A DNA stretch of 64,000 nt from Agromyces protaetiae (GCF_004135405.1 NZ_CP035491.1:2666001-2730000); one strand, 5' to 3'; numbered from the stretch's first letter, positions 7,642 through 17,191 are shown. Program-made: numbers and translations. The notes: a model not told the origin generated them from the sequence alone.

Positions 7642-10600
7642 TCAACGGAAGTCCCGCGACCTCGACGGCGCCGACACGACGAGCGACTCGAACCGGTCGG
7701 CGATGAGGTTGACCACGCCGTCGCGCGAGCGTTCGAGCATGCCGCGCACGATCATCGCGGGGGCTTCACGGGCGATGCGGCGATACCTCGTCCAGACGCC
7801 GACGCCCGCGATGACGTTGACCGTGCCGGACTCGTCTTCGAGATTCAAGAAGGTGATGCCCGAGGCCGTCGCCGGGCGTTGTCGGTGCGTCACGACCCCG
7901 CCGACCTCGATGCGCCGACCCGTCTCGGCCTCGCGCAGGAGGTCGACGCGCAGCACGCCGCGTTCGTCGAGGCGGTCGCGGATGTGCCGGATCGGGTGGT
8001 CGTCGGGGGAGATGCCCGTCGCCCATAGGTCGTACACCACCTGCTCGGCGGGCGTCAGCATGGGCAGAAGCGGCGGCTGCACGACGACGACCGACCCCGG
8101 CAGGTACTCGGCCCGGTCTTGCGCGGCCTCGCCCGCAAGCCATAGGGCGCGCCGGCGGTCGAGTCCGAAGGAGGCGAACGCGCCCGCCGCAGCGAGCGCT
8201 TCGAGTTCGGATGCTTCGAGCCCAGCTCTGCGGGAGACGTCGGCCATGTCGCGGTACGGGCCGCCGCGCTCGCGTTCGGCGACGATGCGCTCGGCGGTCT
8301 TCTGACCGATCGAGGACACGTCTGCGAGTCCGAGCCGCACGGCGTACGCGCCGTCACGGCGGTGCTCGGCCGACCGGTCGGGGGCGTCGCGGTCGAAGTC
8401 GCCCACGGGCGGCTGCTCGCCGAGGCAGGTCGGCATGCCCGTCGCGCGGGGGTGGCGGGAGACATCCGCCTGCACCGAGGCATCCGCAGCGCTCGAAACC
8501 GCCTCGAGCCCCGCGTGCACCCCCGACCGCAGGATGTCGGGCCGCCGCACCTCGACGCCGTGACGCCTCGCGTCGGCCGTGAGCGTCTGCGGCGAGTAGA
8601 ACCCCATCGGCTGCGCCCGCAGCAGCGCCGCGAGGAACGCCGCCGGATAGTGCAGCTTCAGCCACGAACTCGTGTAGACGAGGAGCGCGAACGCGAGGGC
8701 GTGGCTCTCGGCGAAGCCGAAGTTCGCGAACGCCTCGATCTTGCCGTAGACGAGGTCGCAATCCTCGGGCGAAAGGCCGTTGCGCGCCATGCCCGCGTAG
8801 AGCTTCTCTTTCAGGGCTGAGATCTTCACGACCCCGCGCTTCGACCCCATCGCGCGCCGCAGCTGGTCGGCGTCGGCGGGCGTGCAGTCGCCCACGGCGA
8901 CCGCCATCTGCATCAGTTGCTCTTGAAAGAGCGGCACCCCGAGCGTGCGTTCGAGCACGGGCTCGAGCTTCGGGTGCAGGTAGGTGACGTCTTCTTCGCC
9001 CGTGCGCCGGCGGATGTACGGATGCACCGCACCGCCCTGCACCGGGCCAGGCCGGATGAGCGCGATCTCGACGACGAGGTCGTAGTACTTCCTCGGCTTC
9101 AGGCGGGGGAGCGTGCCCATCTGCGCGCGCGACTCGACCTGGAACACGCCGATCGAGTCGGCCCGGCACAGCATGTCGTAGACCGCCGCCTCCTCTTTCG
9201 GGATCGTCTGCAGGGTGAACTCCTCGCCCGTCGTGTCGCGCACGAGATCGAACGTGTACTGGAGCGCCGCGAGCATGCCGAGCCCGAGCAGGTCGAACTT
9301 CACGAGTCCCATCCACGCGCAGTCGTCTTTGTCCCACTGCAGCACCGTGCGGTTCTCCATGCGCGCATGCTCGATCGGCACGACCTCGCCCACGGGCCGA
9401 TCGGTGAGCACCATGCCGCCCGAGTGGATGCCGAGGTGTCGGGGAAACGTCAGCACCTGCGAGGCGAGTTCGACGACGGGCCGCGGTATATCGTGATCGT
9501 CGGTCTCGACGACGGCGCCCCAGCGCTCGACCTGCCGCGACCACGCGTCTTGCTGCCCCGTCGAGTAGCCGAGCGCTTTCGCCATGTCGCGCACGGCGTT
9601 CTTCGGGCGGTAGCTGATGACGTTCGCGACCTGCGCGGCGTTCTCGCGCCCGTACTTGCCGTAGACGTACTGGATGATCTCTTCGCGGCGATCGGAGTTG
9701 AAATCCACGTCGATGTCGGGCTCCTCGTCGCGAAGCGCCGACAGGAAGCGCTCGAACGGCAGGTTGTAGCGGATCGAGTCGACCGCGGTGATGCCGAGCG
9801 CGTAGCAGACGGCCGAGTTGGCCGCCGAGCCGCGCCCCTGGCACAGGATGCCTCGGCGACGCGCCTCGGCGACGAGGTCGTGCACGATGAGGAAGTAGCC
9901 CGGGAAGTCCTTCTGCTCGATGACCGCGAGCTCTTGCTCGAGGCGGTCGCGCACGTGCTTCGGCACGCCCGGGTACAGTTCGGATGCCCCCTGCCACACG
10001 AGTTCTCTGAGCCAGCTCATGGGGGTGTGCCCCTCTGGCACCTGCTGCCGCGGCAGTTTCGGACGGGCGCTCCGGAGCGTGAACCCGAGCTCGTCGGCGA
10101 GGGTCACCGAGTGCGCGACCGCGCCCGGATAGCGCGCGAAGCGCGCGTGCATCTCGGCACCCGACCGGATGTGCATGCCGTCGGACGCGGGAAGCCACCC
10201 GTCGAGCTCGTCGAGACTGCGGCGTGCCCGCACGGCCGCGAGCGCCTGGGCGAGCCGGTGCTCGGGCGGCGTCGCGAAGTGCACGGCGTTCGTCGCGACG
10301 ACCTGCAGGCCCGCCCGCTCGGCGAGGCCCGTGAGCACGTCGTTCGCCTGCTGGTCGCCCGGATGCCCGTGGTCGAAGAGCTCGACGACGACCTGAGCAC
10401 GCCCGAAGAGGGCGACGAGCCGGTCGAGCTCGAGCCACGCGGCATCCGCACCGCCCGCTGCGAGCGCCCGGCGCACCGACCCTTTGCGGCACCCCGTGAG
10501 GATCGTCCATTCGCCGCCCGACCGTTCGGCGAGCGACTCGAGGCTGTAAACGGGTCGCCCCTTCTCGGCGCCCTCCGCGAGTTGCGCGGCCGTGATCGCG

Positions 10601-11088
10601 CCCGCGAGCCGGTGGTACCCCTCTTCGCGACGCGCGAGCACGAGGAGGTGGTCGCCTTCGGGGTCGGCCTCGCCCATCTGCGGCTTCGAGAGGCCGATCG
10701 AAAGCTCGGCGCCGAAGACCGTGGCGAGGTCGGGGAAGCTCTCGGCGGCCTCGGCGAACCGCACGATGCCGTAGAAGCCGTCATGGTCGGTGATCGCGAG
10801 CCCTGAGAGTCCGAGGCGTGCGGCCTCTTCGACGAGCTGCTCCGGCATCGACGCCCCGTCGAGGAAGCTGTACGCCGAGTGCGCGTGCAATTCGGCGTAC
10901 GGGACGACCGGACCGTCGGGCAGCACGAGGTCGTCGCTCGGCCGGTACGGCATACGCTTGCGGCTCCACGCCGGGCTGTCGCCGCCGTCGGCGATGAGCT
11001 TCGACGCCCCCGCGGCGGGCGGACGTCTGCGGTCGGAGAGCGTGCGCTCGAGCTCCGACCACGGGATCTCGGGATTGTTCCAGCCCAT
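7642..11088 (-). CDS. dnaE2: Error-prone DNA polymerase III alpha subunit DnaE2
   Basis: 1148 residues. The N-terminal PHP domain starts AELHAHSAYSFLDGAS (about 65-80). The C-family polymerase core carries the acidic pair in EEPDIDVDFNSDRREEII. C-terminal helix-hairpin-helix (GLADVSSIGQKTAERI) and OB-fold (GGVVTHRQRPATASGITFLNLEDE) regions are present. A linker of roughly 45 residues near residue 870 (Cys, Pro and Asp rich) precedes the HhH part. It is the translesion polymerase of the actinobacterial mutasome, working with ImuA and ImuB. It follows imuB by 16 nt in an operon headed by a LexA-type box upstream of imuA, so it is expected to be SOS-induced. Confidence 0.95.
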   Translation of the reverse strand: MGWNNPEIPWSELERTLSDRRRPPAAGASKLIADGGDSPAWSRKRMPYRPSDDLVLPDGPVVPYAELHAHSAYSFLDGASMPEQLVEEAARLGLSGLAITDHDGFYGIVRFAEAAESFPDLATVFGAELSIGLSKPQMGEADPEGDHLLVLARREEGYHRLAGAITAAQLAEGAEKGRPVYSLESLAERSGGEWTILTGCRKGSVRRALAAGGADAAWLELDRLVALFGRAQVVVELFDHGHPGDQQANDVLTGLAERAGLQVVATNAVHFATPPEHRLAQALAAVRARRSLDELDGWLPASDGMHIRSGAEMHARFARYPGAVAHSVTLADELGFTLRSARPKLPRQQVPEGHTPMSWLRELVWQGASELYPGVPKHVRDRLEQELAVIEQKDFPGYFLIVHDLVAEARRRGILCQGRGSAANSAVCYALGITAVDSIRYNLPFERFLSALRDEEPDIDVDFNSDRREEIIQYVYGKYGRENAAQVANVISYRPKNAVRDMAKALGYSTGQQDAWSRQVERWGAVVETDDHDIPRPVVELASQVLTFPRHLGIHSGGMVLTDRPVGEVVPIEHARMENRTVLQWDKDDCAWMGLVKFDLLGLGMLAALQYTFDLVRDTTGEEFTLQTIPKEEAAVYDMLCRADSIGVFQVESRAQMGTLPRLKPRKYYDLVVEIALIRPGPVQGGAVHPYIRRRTGEEDVTYLHPKLEPVLERTLGVPLFQEQLMQMAVAVGDCTPADADQLRRAMGSKRGVVKISALKEKLYAGMARNGLSPEDCDLVYGKIEAFANFGFAESHALAFALLVYTSSWLKLHYPAAFLAALLRAQPMGFYSPQTLTADARRHGVEVRRPDILRSGVHAGLEAVSSAADASVQADVSRHPRATGMPTCLGEQPPVGDFDRDAPDRSAEHRRDGAYAVRLGLADVSSIGQKTAERIVAERERGGPYRDMADVSRRAGLEASELEALAAAGAFASFGLDRRRALWLAGEAAQDRAEYLPGSVVVVQPPLLPMLTPAEQVVYDLWATGISPDDHPIRHIRDRLDERGVLRVDLLREAETGRRIEVGGVVTHRQRPATASGITFLNLEDESGTVNVIAGVGVWTRYRRIAREAPAMIVRGMLERSRDGVVNLIADRFESLVVSAPSRSRDFR

Positions 11089-11104
11089 CAGCGGGCCCCG
11101 CCCA

Positions 11105-12672
11105 TCAGTCGTACCTCGCTTCGGCCTGCCAGCCGCCTTCGCCCAGCACGAGGAGCCACGCGCAGCCCTCGCCGTCGACGATCTGGAACCGGTGCACGCG
11201 CCTCGCGTGCTCGGCGTCCCACCAGCGTTCGACGATCGGCCACGGACCCGCCCATGCCGTGACCGGCCCGGGTGCTCCGCCCGCGAACGCGAACGTCGCA
11301 GGCGGCGCCGACACGCTGCCGCGCGCGTCGATCGCGACCGATTCGCCCGCCGCGTCGAGGAGCCGCACAGCCGGTCGCTCGCGGAACACGCTCGCAGGAG
11401 CGAGCGTCGGGAGGCTGCCCGGCCACGGCGCCGTCGACGCAGTGGGCGCCCGGTCGCCCCACGGCACGAGCACCTGCCGGTCGGCGAGCATGCGGCCGCC
11501 GCCGATCGCCGCCGTCACGACCGCATCGTGCCCCAGTAGGCTCTGCACGCGCGTGAGCCCGTGATGGATGCGCTCATCGGGCCCACCGCCCCACAACCCG
11601 TCTTCGTGGTCACCCGTCGAGTCGACGCGCTCGGGCACGACGCGCACGCGCACGACGGGGGAGGCCAGCCCCGCTTCGGCGCTCGCCGCCCCCTGGAGTT
11701 GCCAGCGCAGCCGGTCGACGACGTCGGCGGCCGTGAACCATCGCGGATGCAGCCATGCCCGGCTCGAGTGCCCGCCGCGCTCGTCGTCGAGGTCGATCCG
11801 CAGCGCCGTGCACACGAGCCGCGACGCGCGCAGTCGGTCGACGAACTCGTCGGCGCGCACCCGGAACGCGAACGCGAGCTGGTCGACGCGGTCGAGCGGC
11901 GGTTCGAACTCCTGCTCGACGGCGAACTCGGGCGGCGGCGTGCGCGGCACGACGCGCGTCGCCTCGCGCCCCGCGGCGAGATCGTGCGCGAACGCGCCCG
12001 CAGCGCCGAACCGCCGCCGGACGTCGGCCTCGGGCAGCGCTGCGAACTCGCCGAGTGTGCGCACGCCCAGCCGGTTGAGCAGGGTCGCCGTGCGCGCGTC
12101 GGCGACGAGGCGCACGGGCAGCGGGGCCAGGAACGCGGCGGATGTCTCGGCCGGCACGATGCCCACGGCCTCGCCGCTGCGCGTGCCGCGCGCCGCCTGC
12201 TCGGCCGCGAACGGCCCGTCGGCGATGCCGACCTGCGCCGCTTCGACCCCGGCCTCTGCCGCTGTGGCGAGAAGCGCCCGCGCTGCGGCCTCTTCGCCGC
12301 CGTAGTACCGCACGGGCCCGCGCGCCCGCATCGCGAGCGTGCCGGGCCGCACGAGTTGCACGCCGGGCACCGCCGCCTCGATCGCCCGCACGACGGGTTC
12401 GAACGCGCGTGCGTCGAGCGCCGCGTCGTAGGGGAGCACGACGAGCGCGGGGCACCGCAGTTGCGCTTCGCGCAGACGGATGCCTCGTGCGACCCCTTCG
12501 GCGCGAGCCGACGGCGAACACGAGTGCACGAGCCCGGCCTCGATGAGGGCGACGGGGTTCTCTCGGACAATCCCGCCTCGCGGCTCGCGGCGAACACGGG
12601 CCAGTCGGGGCACCAGAGCACGATCGTGCGGGCGAGCGAGAGGTCGGTACGTGCGAGGGCGGCGCGAGTCAT
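11105..12672 (-). pseudogene. imuB: ImuB, Y-family-like mutasome protein, one-base frameshift near the N-terminus
   Basis: The start ATG at 12672 overlaps the imuA stop (ATGA). The first frame gives MTRAALARTDLSLARTIVLW then CPDWPVFAASREAGLS, the standard ImuB N-terminus. The frame is then lost near 12559-12566, and the rest (ENPVALIEAGLVHSCSPSAR, then ARAEGVARGIRLREAQ) lies in another frame to the stop at 11105. The span is 1568 nt; one extra base (for example TCC to TCCC) gives 523 codons. The C-terminal part keeps QVLVPWGDR, a beta-clamp-binding type motif. ImuB lacks polymerase activity and scaffolds DnaE2 on the clamp. If the frameshift is real the mutasome is inactive. Confidence 0.85.
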
Positions 12673-13397
12673 CCGGCCCTCCGCTCGTCGAGCCGATGCA
12701 CAGGGGCGAGGGGTGTCTCGACCGCCTCCGCGACCCCTCCCGGCGCATCGGGCAGGCGCAGCCTGGCCGCGCCGCCCGGACCGAAGCCGCCGCGGCCGGC
12801 GGTGCGCACGACGACCTCTCGCTCGACGAGGGCGCCGTGCCCGGCCTCGAGTCCCGTCCATCGGCTGCCCGTGACCTCGAGCACGGTGTCAGCGCCGGGC
12901 CACGCGCCCGTCGCGATGAGGAGCGCGCCGCGCTGGCGGATGCGCGCCGCGAGCCGCGAGACCTCGCCGGGGGAGACCCGCCCCTCGGGGCGCACGACGA
13001 CGACGGGCACGGTGTCGGCGAGGGTCGCCGCGACCGTCAGCCACTGGCCGCCGGGCTCGGGCACGAGCACGAGGCGCGACAGATCGATGCCGAAGCGCCG
13101 TGCGGCTTCGGCGCCGAACGCGGGCATGCCGACGACCGCGACCCACCGCCCGGCAGCCGACGGCCCCGCGAGGAGCGCCATCACGAGGCTCGTCGACCCC
13201 GTCGCCTGCACGACCGTGCCCTCGCGCAGCACACCGCCCGGCAGGACGGCCGCGAGCGCCCGATGCGTGGGGATCTCGCGCGTGTCGAGACGCCTGGCCT
13301 GCATGTCGCGGATGCGCGACTGCAGCTCGCCGACCCGGTCGGGCCGGGTCTCACGGGGGAGCGGAGCAGCGAGCGTCACCGCCCCAGTTTCGAACAT
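12669..13397 (-). CDS. imuA: ImuA-type RecA-like protein of the SOS mutasome cassette
   Basis: 242 residues from ATG 13397. The protein has SRIRDMQARRLDTREIPTHR then ALAAVLPGGVLREGTVVQATGSTSLVMALL, a degenerate RecA-like core with no complete Walker A lysine (GSTSL), as in actinobacterial ImuA'-type proteins. It is needed with ImuB for DnaE2-dependent mutagenesis. The ATG lies inside a perfect LexA-type palindrome (13390-13405). An in-frame GTG at 13379 preceded by CTGGGGCG is an alternative start that would place the operator entirely upstream. It is the first gene of imuA-imuB-dnaE2 and overlaps imuB by 4 nt. Confidence 0.85.
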   Translation of the reverse strand: MFETGAVTLAAPLPRETRPDRVGELQSRIRDMQARRLDTREIPTHRALAAVLPGGVLREGTVVQATGSTSLVMALLAGPSAAGRWVAVVGMPAFGAEAARRFGIDLSRLVLVPEPGGQWLTVAATLADTVPVVVVRPEGRVSPGEVSRLAARIRQRGALLIATGAWPGADTVLEVTGSRWTGLEAGHGALVEREVVVRTAGRGGFGPGGAARLRLPDAPGGVAEAVETPLAPVHRLDERRAG

Positions 13398-13405
13398 GCG
13401 TTCGA
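13390..13405. promoter_or_regulatory. LexA (SOS) box at imuA
   Basis: TCGAACATGCGTTCGA matches the actinobacterial SOS-box pattern TCGAACN4GTTCGA with both half-sites perfect. It covers the annotated imuA ATG and lies 49 bp before the -10 box of the divergent SRAP gene. Confidence 0.88.
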
Positions 13406-13453
13406 ATTCGGCAAGTCCGGACGACCGCCCGTCCCGATGTCGGCGGCGAGGGC

Positions 13454-13459
13454 TAGCCT
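13454..13459 (+). promoter_or_regulatory. -10 box TAGCCT, 7 nt from the SRAP start (leaderless)
   Basis: TAGCCT at 13454-13459 leaves 7 nt before ATG 13467, a leaderless arrangement. Confidence 0.6.
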
Positions 13460-13466
13460 AGGCCGC

Positions 13467-14165
13467 ATGTGCGGCCGATTCGCGATCTCCGACACCCCCG
13501 ACGACCTCGTGCGCGTGTTCGACGTCGATACCGTCGGCGAGGGCATTCCGGGTCCGAACTGGAACGTGCGGCCCACCGACCCGATTCCCGTCGTACTCGA
13601 GTCCAAGAAGGAGGGGCCGGTCGTCCGCCGCCTCGAAGCCGCGCGCTGGTCGCTCGTGCCGAGCTTCGCGAAAGAGCTCAAGCTGCCCTATCCGACCTTC
13701 AACGCACGCGCAGAGGGCGCCGCGAAGGCCGGCGCCTTCCGGGCCTCGGTCGCGAGCAAACGCGCGCTGATTCCCGCAGACGGGTACTACGAATGGCACA
13801 CGGTCGGCAAGGCGAAGACGCCCTACTTCATCCACGAACCCGGTGGTCCGCTCGCGTTCGCGGGACTCTACTCGTGGTGGCGCGACCGATCGAAGGCCGA
13901 CGACGATCCCGACCGCTGGCACCTGACGGCCACGATCTTGACGACCGACGCCACGGGCGAGCTCGCAGACATCCACGATCGCATCCCCGTCATCGTGCCG
14001 CCCGAGTTCTGGTCGACGTGGCTCGACCCCGACACCAGGGGCGACCAGTCGCTCGTCGACGCGGCCGTCGCCGCCTCCCGCCCGCTCGTGCCGACGCTCG
14101 ACTACTACGAGGTGGGGCCGGTCAACGGCGAGGGGCCCGAGCTCATCCGGCCGATCGAGCGCTGA
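13467..14165 (+). CDS. SRAP/HMCES family abasic-site processing protein (YedK-like)
   Basis: 232 residues starting MCGRFAISD. Cys2, exposed after Met removal, is the residue that forms the thiazolidine crosslink to abasic DNA. Other family hallmarks are NWNVRPTDPIPVV, TFNARAE, PADGYYEWH (catalytic Glu) and DIHDRIPVI (His). It shields abasic sites in single-stranded DNA. It is divergent from the imuA-imuB-dnaE2 cassette across 69 bp containing a LexA-type box, so SOS linkage is likely, though the box lies well upstream of this gene's own -10. The start is fixed by the invariant MCGRF. Confidence 0.93.
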   Translation: MCGRFAISDTPDDLVRVFDVDTVGEGIPGPNWNVRPTDPIPVVLESKKEGPVVRRLEAARWSLVPSFAKELKLPYPTFNARAEGAAKAGAFRASVASKRALIPADGYYEWHTVGKAKTPYFIHEPGGPLAFAGLYSWWRDRSKADDDPDRWHLTATILTTDATGELADIHDRIPVIVPPEFWSTWLDPDTRGDQSLVDAAVAASRPLVPTLDYYEVGPVNGEGPELIRPIER

Positions 14166-14254
14166 CCTTCGACTCTGCGAGAAGACTCGCGCCGCCATCG
14201 GAGTTCCTCGACGAACTCGTCGAATGAGCCGTTCGTGTTCGGCTCCGTCTTCGC

Positions 14255-14260
14255 TAGGCT
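14255..14260 (+). promoter_or_regulatory. -10 box TAGGCT upstream of the GT2 gene
   Basis: TAGGCT about 58 nt before the GTG start at 14318; the start itself is preceded by a GAGGGG ribosome site, so this message has a leader. Confidence 0.45.
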
Positions 14261-14317
14261 GGCGAGGCGTGCTGCAGCAAGACCTCGTATGAACCGGATG
14301 AAGCGTTGAGGGGCCCC

Positions 14318-15514
14318 GTGAGCGCGTTGCCGCCGGATCGTGCACTGTCGATCGTGATTCCCACGTTCAACGAGGCCCCGAATATCGCGAGCCTCGTCGA
14401 GCGGATCGCGACTGCCGTCGCCGACCGGTTCACACTCGCGTCTGTCGAGGTGATCTTCGTCGACGACTCGACCGACGACACCCCCGAGGTCATCAAGGCG
14501 GTCGCTGCACTCGCCCCGATCCCGGTCCGGCTGATCCATCGGACAGTACCCGCCGGAGGCCTCGGCGGGGCGGTCGTCGAGGGCATCAGGTCAGCCGAGC
14601 ACGACTGGTGCATCGTCATGGACGGCGATCTCCAACACCCTCCCGAGACGATTCCCGTCCTCGTCGAACGTGCCGTCGCGGGTGACGTCGACGTCGTTGT
14701 CGCGTCGCGCTACACGAAGGGCGGGAACGCGGAGGGCCTCGCGAACAAGGCTCGGACGACCGTGTCTCGCGCGTCGACCGTTGTCACACGCGCCATGTTC
14801 CCTCGCAAGCTCCACGGATGCAGCGACCCCATGACGGGCTTCTTCCTGATCGATCGCACGTCGGTCGATTTCGCTCTTCTCCGCCCGCGCGGATTCAAGA
14901 TCCTGCTCGAGATCCTCGCGCGCCGGCAGTTGCGACTGGCCGAGGTGCCGTTCGTCTTCGGCCCCCGGGCCGGGGGCGAATCCAAGGCATCATTCACCCA
15001 GGGGATCCGGTTTCTCGTCCAGTTGACGATGCTCCGATTCGGACGTATGTCGGCGTTCGCGGTCGTCGGGGGCGTCGGGGCACTCGCGAACCTCGCGATC
15101 ATGTGGATGCTGACGGGGCTCGGCGTCGAATACCTCTGGGCCGCAGTCATCGCGAGCGAGATCACGATCGTTGGCAACTTCCTATTGCTCGAGTACCTCG
15201 TCTTCGCCGACATGCGCACGGATTCCGGACGAATGCTCCATCGATTCCTGAAGTCGTTCACATTCAACAACATCGAGGCGATCGTACGTATCCCGGTGAT
15301 CTGGCTGCTCGTCGAGGAGGTCCGCCTGCAGAGCGTGGTTGCGGCCGCCGTGACCCTTGCGGCTGCGTTCGTCGTGCGGTTCGTGTTCCACTCCCTCGTC
15401 GTCTACCGTCCGCATGCGGTCGCCGACGAAACCGGGGCTCGCCCTCCCGAGACCGTCGCCGTCGGCGATCCGCTCGATGACGAGGTCCGCGAGCACGGGA
15501 TGGGAGGCGCATGA
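14318..15514 (+). CDS. GT2 glycosyltransferase with GtrA-like membrane domain (polyprenyl-phosphate mannosyl/glucosyltransferase type)
   Basis: 398 residues from GTG 14318, chosen for the GAGGGG ribosome site; a TTG at 14306 is weaker. Residues 1-225 are a GT-A domain like dolichol-phosphate mannose synthase: LSIVIPTFNEAPNIASLVER, VIFVDDSTDDTPEV and the metal site WCIVMDGDLQHPPE. Residues 250-385 hold four hydrophobic segments of a GtrA/DPMS-type domain (FAVVGGVGALANLAIMWMLT). It likely charges a polyprenyl phosphate with a hexose at the inner membrane face. The following gene, overlapping by ATGA, encodes a membrane GT-C protein that could use this lipid donor. Confidence 0.88.
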   Translation: MSALPPDRALSIVIPTFNEAPNIASLVERIATAVADRFTLASVEVIFVDDSTDDTPEVIKAVAALAPIPVRLIHRTVPAGGLGGAVVEGIRSAEHDWCIVMDGDLQHPPETIPVLVERAVAGDVDVVVASRYTKGGNAEGLANKARTTVSRASTVVTRAMFPRKLHGCSDPMTGFFLIDRTSVDFALLRPRGFKILLEILARRQLRLAEVPFVFGPRAGGESKASFTQGIRFLVQLTMLRFGRMSAFAVVGGVGALANLAIMWMLTGLGVEYLWAAVIASEITIVGNFLLLEYLVFADMRTDSGRMLHRFLKSFTFNNIEAIVRIPVIWLLVEEVRLQSVVAAAVTLAAAFVVRFVFHSLVVYRPHAVADETGARPPETVAVGDPLDDEVREHGMGGA

Positions 15515-17013
15515 GAGCGGCCTGGCTGCGCAGTCCCGTGACCGTGATCGCGACGATGGGCTTGCTCGCTTTCGTGGTTCGTGCGCACACGTGGCTGCAA
15601 CCGGGATCCCTGCTCACCGAACGGGAATATGACGACGGCGTGATGTTCGCGGCGTCGATCGCGACACTCCTGGGCAAGACGCCATACGGGGATTTCGTCT
15701 ATCTGCATCCGCCCGGATCGTTCGTGGTGCTCATGCCTTTCGCGGCTCTCGCCGGCCCGCTGACCGACGCGCAGTCTCTCGCGATCGCGCGAGTCGCCTT
15801 CGCGCTGATCGGGGTGGCGAACACGGTGCTCGTCGGCGTGCTCCTCCGCCCCGTCGGGCGCCTCGCGATCCTCGCGGGCGCCGGCGCCTATGCGGTCTGG
15901 TCGAACGTCGTTCGCTCAGAAGAGACCGTGCTCCTCGAACCGATCCTCAACCTGCTGCTGCTCATTGCGCTCGTGTGTCTCGCGCGACGGCGCCTGGGCC
16001 TCGTGTTCGTCGCGGGCGCCGTCCTCGGGATCGCACTCACGGTGAAGTACTGGGCCGTCGTCGACATCGTCGTGGTGGGCGCGATGATCGCCATCCTCTG
16101 GGGTTGGCGTGGGCTCTGGAGATACCTCATGAGCGGGGTCATCGCGGTTCTGGCCGTGATGCTGCCGTTCTTTGTGCAGGCGCCCCAGGCGATGTGGGCG
16201 CAGACCGTCCTCGCCCAGCTCGGTCGGCCGCGATCGGTCTCGGGCGCCGGTCCCTCCGTCTGGGGCAGGCACGTCTCGCCCATCGCGGGTCAGCACATCC
16301 TCGATTTCCTCGTCCCCGGACTCGTCTGGGCCGGATTGTTCGCGGTGGTGGTGCTCGCCGTCGCGATCGCGCTCCTCCGGCGGCCACTGCGCTCCTGGCG
16401 CCGGCCTTCGCGGTGGCCGGATTCCGCGTGGTGGACCATCCTCCTGCTCGCGCACTTCGCGGCTCTCCTCCTCACGGGGAAAGCGTTCTACTACCACTAC
16501 GCGGCGTGGATCATCGCGCCGCTCACGTTGTGCCTCGGGGCGCTGACGATCGGCATTCGTCGCGCCCGGGCGCGTCGGGTCGCCGCCGTTGTCGTGGGAG
16601 CAGCGGTCGTGGCCGTCGGGGTCGGCGACCTCATCCGGCCCACGCTGCCGTCCGGGTCGCCGACAGAGCTCGCCCAGGCCGCGTCAGGCTTCGAGTGCAC
16701 ATGGGGGACGCCGAGTCAGCTCATCCTCGCCGATCGGCTCACGGCCGCCGTCACGGCGGGTTGCGCGATCGACATCGACCCGTTCGGCGTCGCCCTCACC
16801 CAGTTCCGCGAGGGCGCAGGCAAGACCGACGCCCCGCAGTGGAATCAGCTGTGGCTCGATCACGCGTGGGAGCAGATCACGGCGGCCGACGCCGTCATCC
16901 TCCCGGCCGACGCCGATGCCTCGTTCTTCACCGCCGAGCAGGCCGGCGAACTCGAGGACGGCCGCTCGGTCGTCTACGAAGACGACCGAGTCGTCGTGTG
17001 GGGGAGACCGTGA
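15511..17013 (+). CDS. Multi-pass membrane glycosyltransferase-like protein (GT-C/ArnT-PMT type)
   Basis: 500 residues with about ten membrane segments and an extracytoplasmic C-terminal tail. The first outer loop has LTEREYDDGVMFAASIATLL then GKTPYGDFVYLHPPG, whose acidic pair and LHPPG resemble the catalytic loop of GT-C enzymes that use polyprenyl-phosphate sugars. The C-terminal 120 residues are hydrophilic with two Cys. The start overlaps the GT2 gene stop (ATGA), implying coupled production of a lipid-sugar synthase and the transferase that uses it. The acceptor (cell wall polymer or protein) is unknown. Confidence 0.8.
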   Translation: MRAAWLRSPVTVIATMGLLAFVVRAHTWLQPGSLLTEREYDDGVMFAASIATLLGKTPYGDFVYLHPPGSFVVLMPFAALAGPLTDAQSLAIARVAFALIGVANTVLVGVLLRPVGRLAILAGAGAYAVWSNVVRSEETVLLEPILNLLLLIALVCLARRRLGLVFVAGAVLGIALTVKYWAVVDIVVVGAMIAILWGWRGLWRYLMSGVIAVLAVMLPFFVQAPQAMWAQTVLAQLGRPRSVSGAGPSVWGRHVSPIAGQHILDFLVPGLVWAGLFAVVVLAVAIALLRRPLRSWRRPSRWPDSAWWTILLLAHFAALLLTGKAFYYHYAAWIIAPLTLCLGALTIGIRRARARRVAAVVVGAAVVAVGVGDLIRPTLPSGSPTELAQAASGFECTWGTPSQLILADRLTAAVTAGCAIDIDPFGVALTQFREGAGKTDAPQWNQLWLDHAWEQITAADAVILPADADASFFTAEQAGELEDGRSVVYEDDRVVVWGRP

Positions 17014-17150
17014 GCGCGGCACCGAGCAAAGCACGCTGAATGCCGGCGCGGCCCGCAGTGCGGCGCGTCGAACACCGACACGCCCGATCCCATCCACACG
17101 TTCTGTCCTATAGGCCTAGGCCCAGGCTCCGGGCCGGGGCCGGAGAAACA

Positions 17151-17182
17151 CGAAAGGCCGGATCTTCCGATCCGGCCTTTCG
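17151..17182. terminator. Hairpin terminator between the GT-C gene and tRNA-Leu
   Basis: A perfect 14-bp stem (17151-17164 with 17169-17182) with a TTCC loop. It can serve the + strand glycosyltransferase unit and also lies 10 nt beyond the 3' end of the minus-strand tRNA. Confidence 0.75.
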
Positions 17183-17191
17183 AACAACGCG

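Noticed and set aside
8440..8530. The extra linker in DnaE2 near residue 870 as a foreign insertion
   Set aside because: It is in frame, lies at a variable junction before the HhH region, and similar Cys/Pro-rich linkers are likely common in close relatives; it is noted in the gene entry only.
8354..10510. A 718-codon minus-strand open frame inside dnaE2
   Set aside because: It is an alternate frame of dnaE2 with Arg/Ala/Pro-rich composition and no domain.
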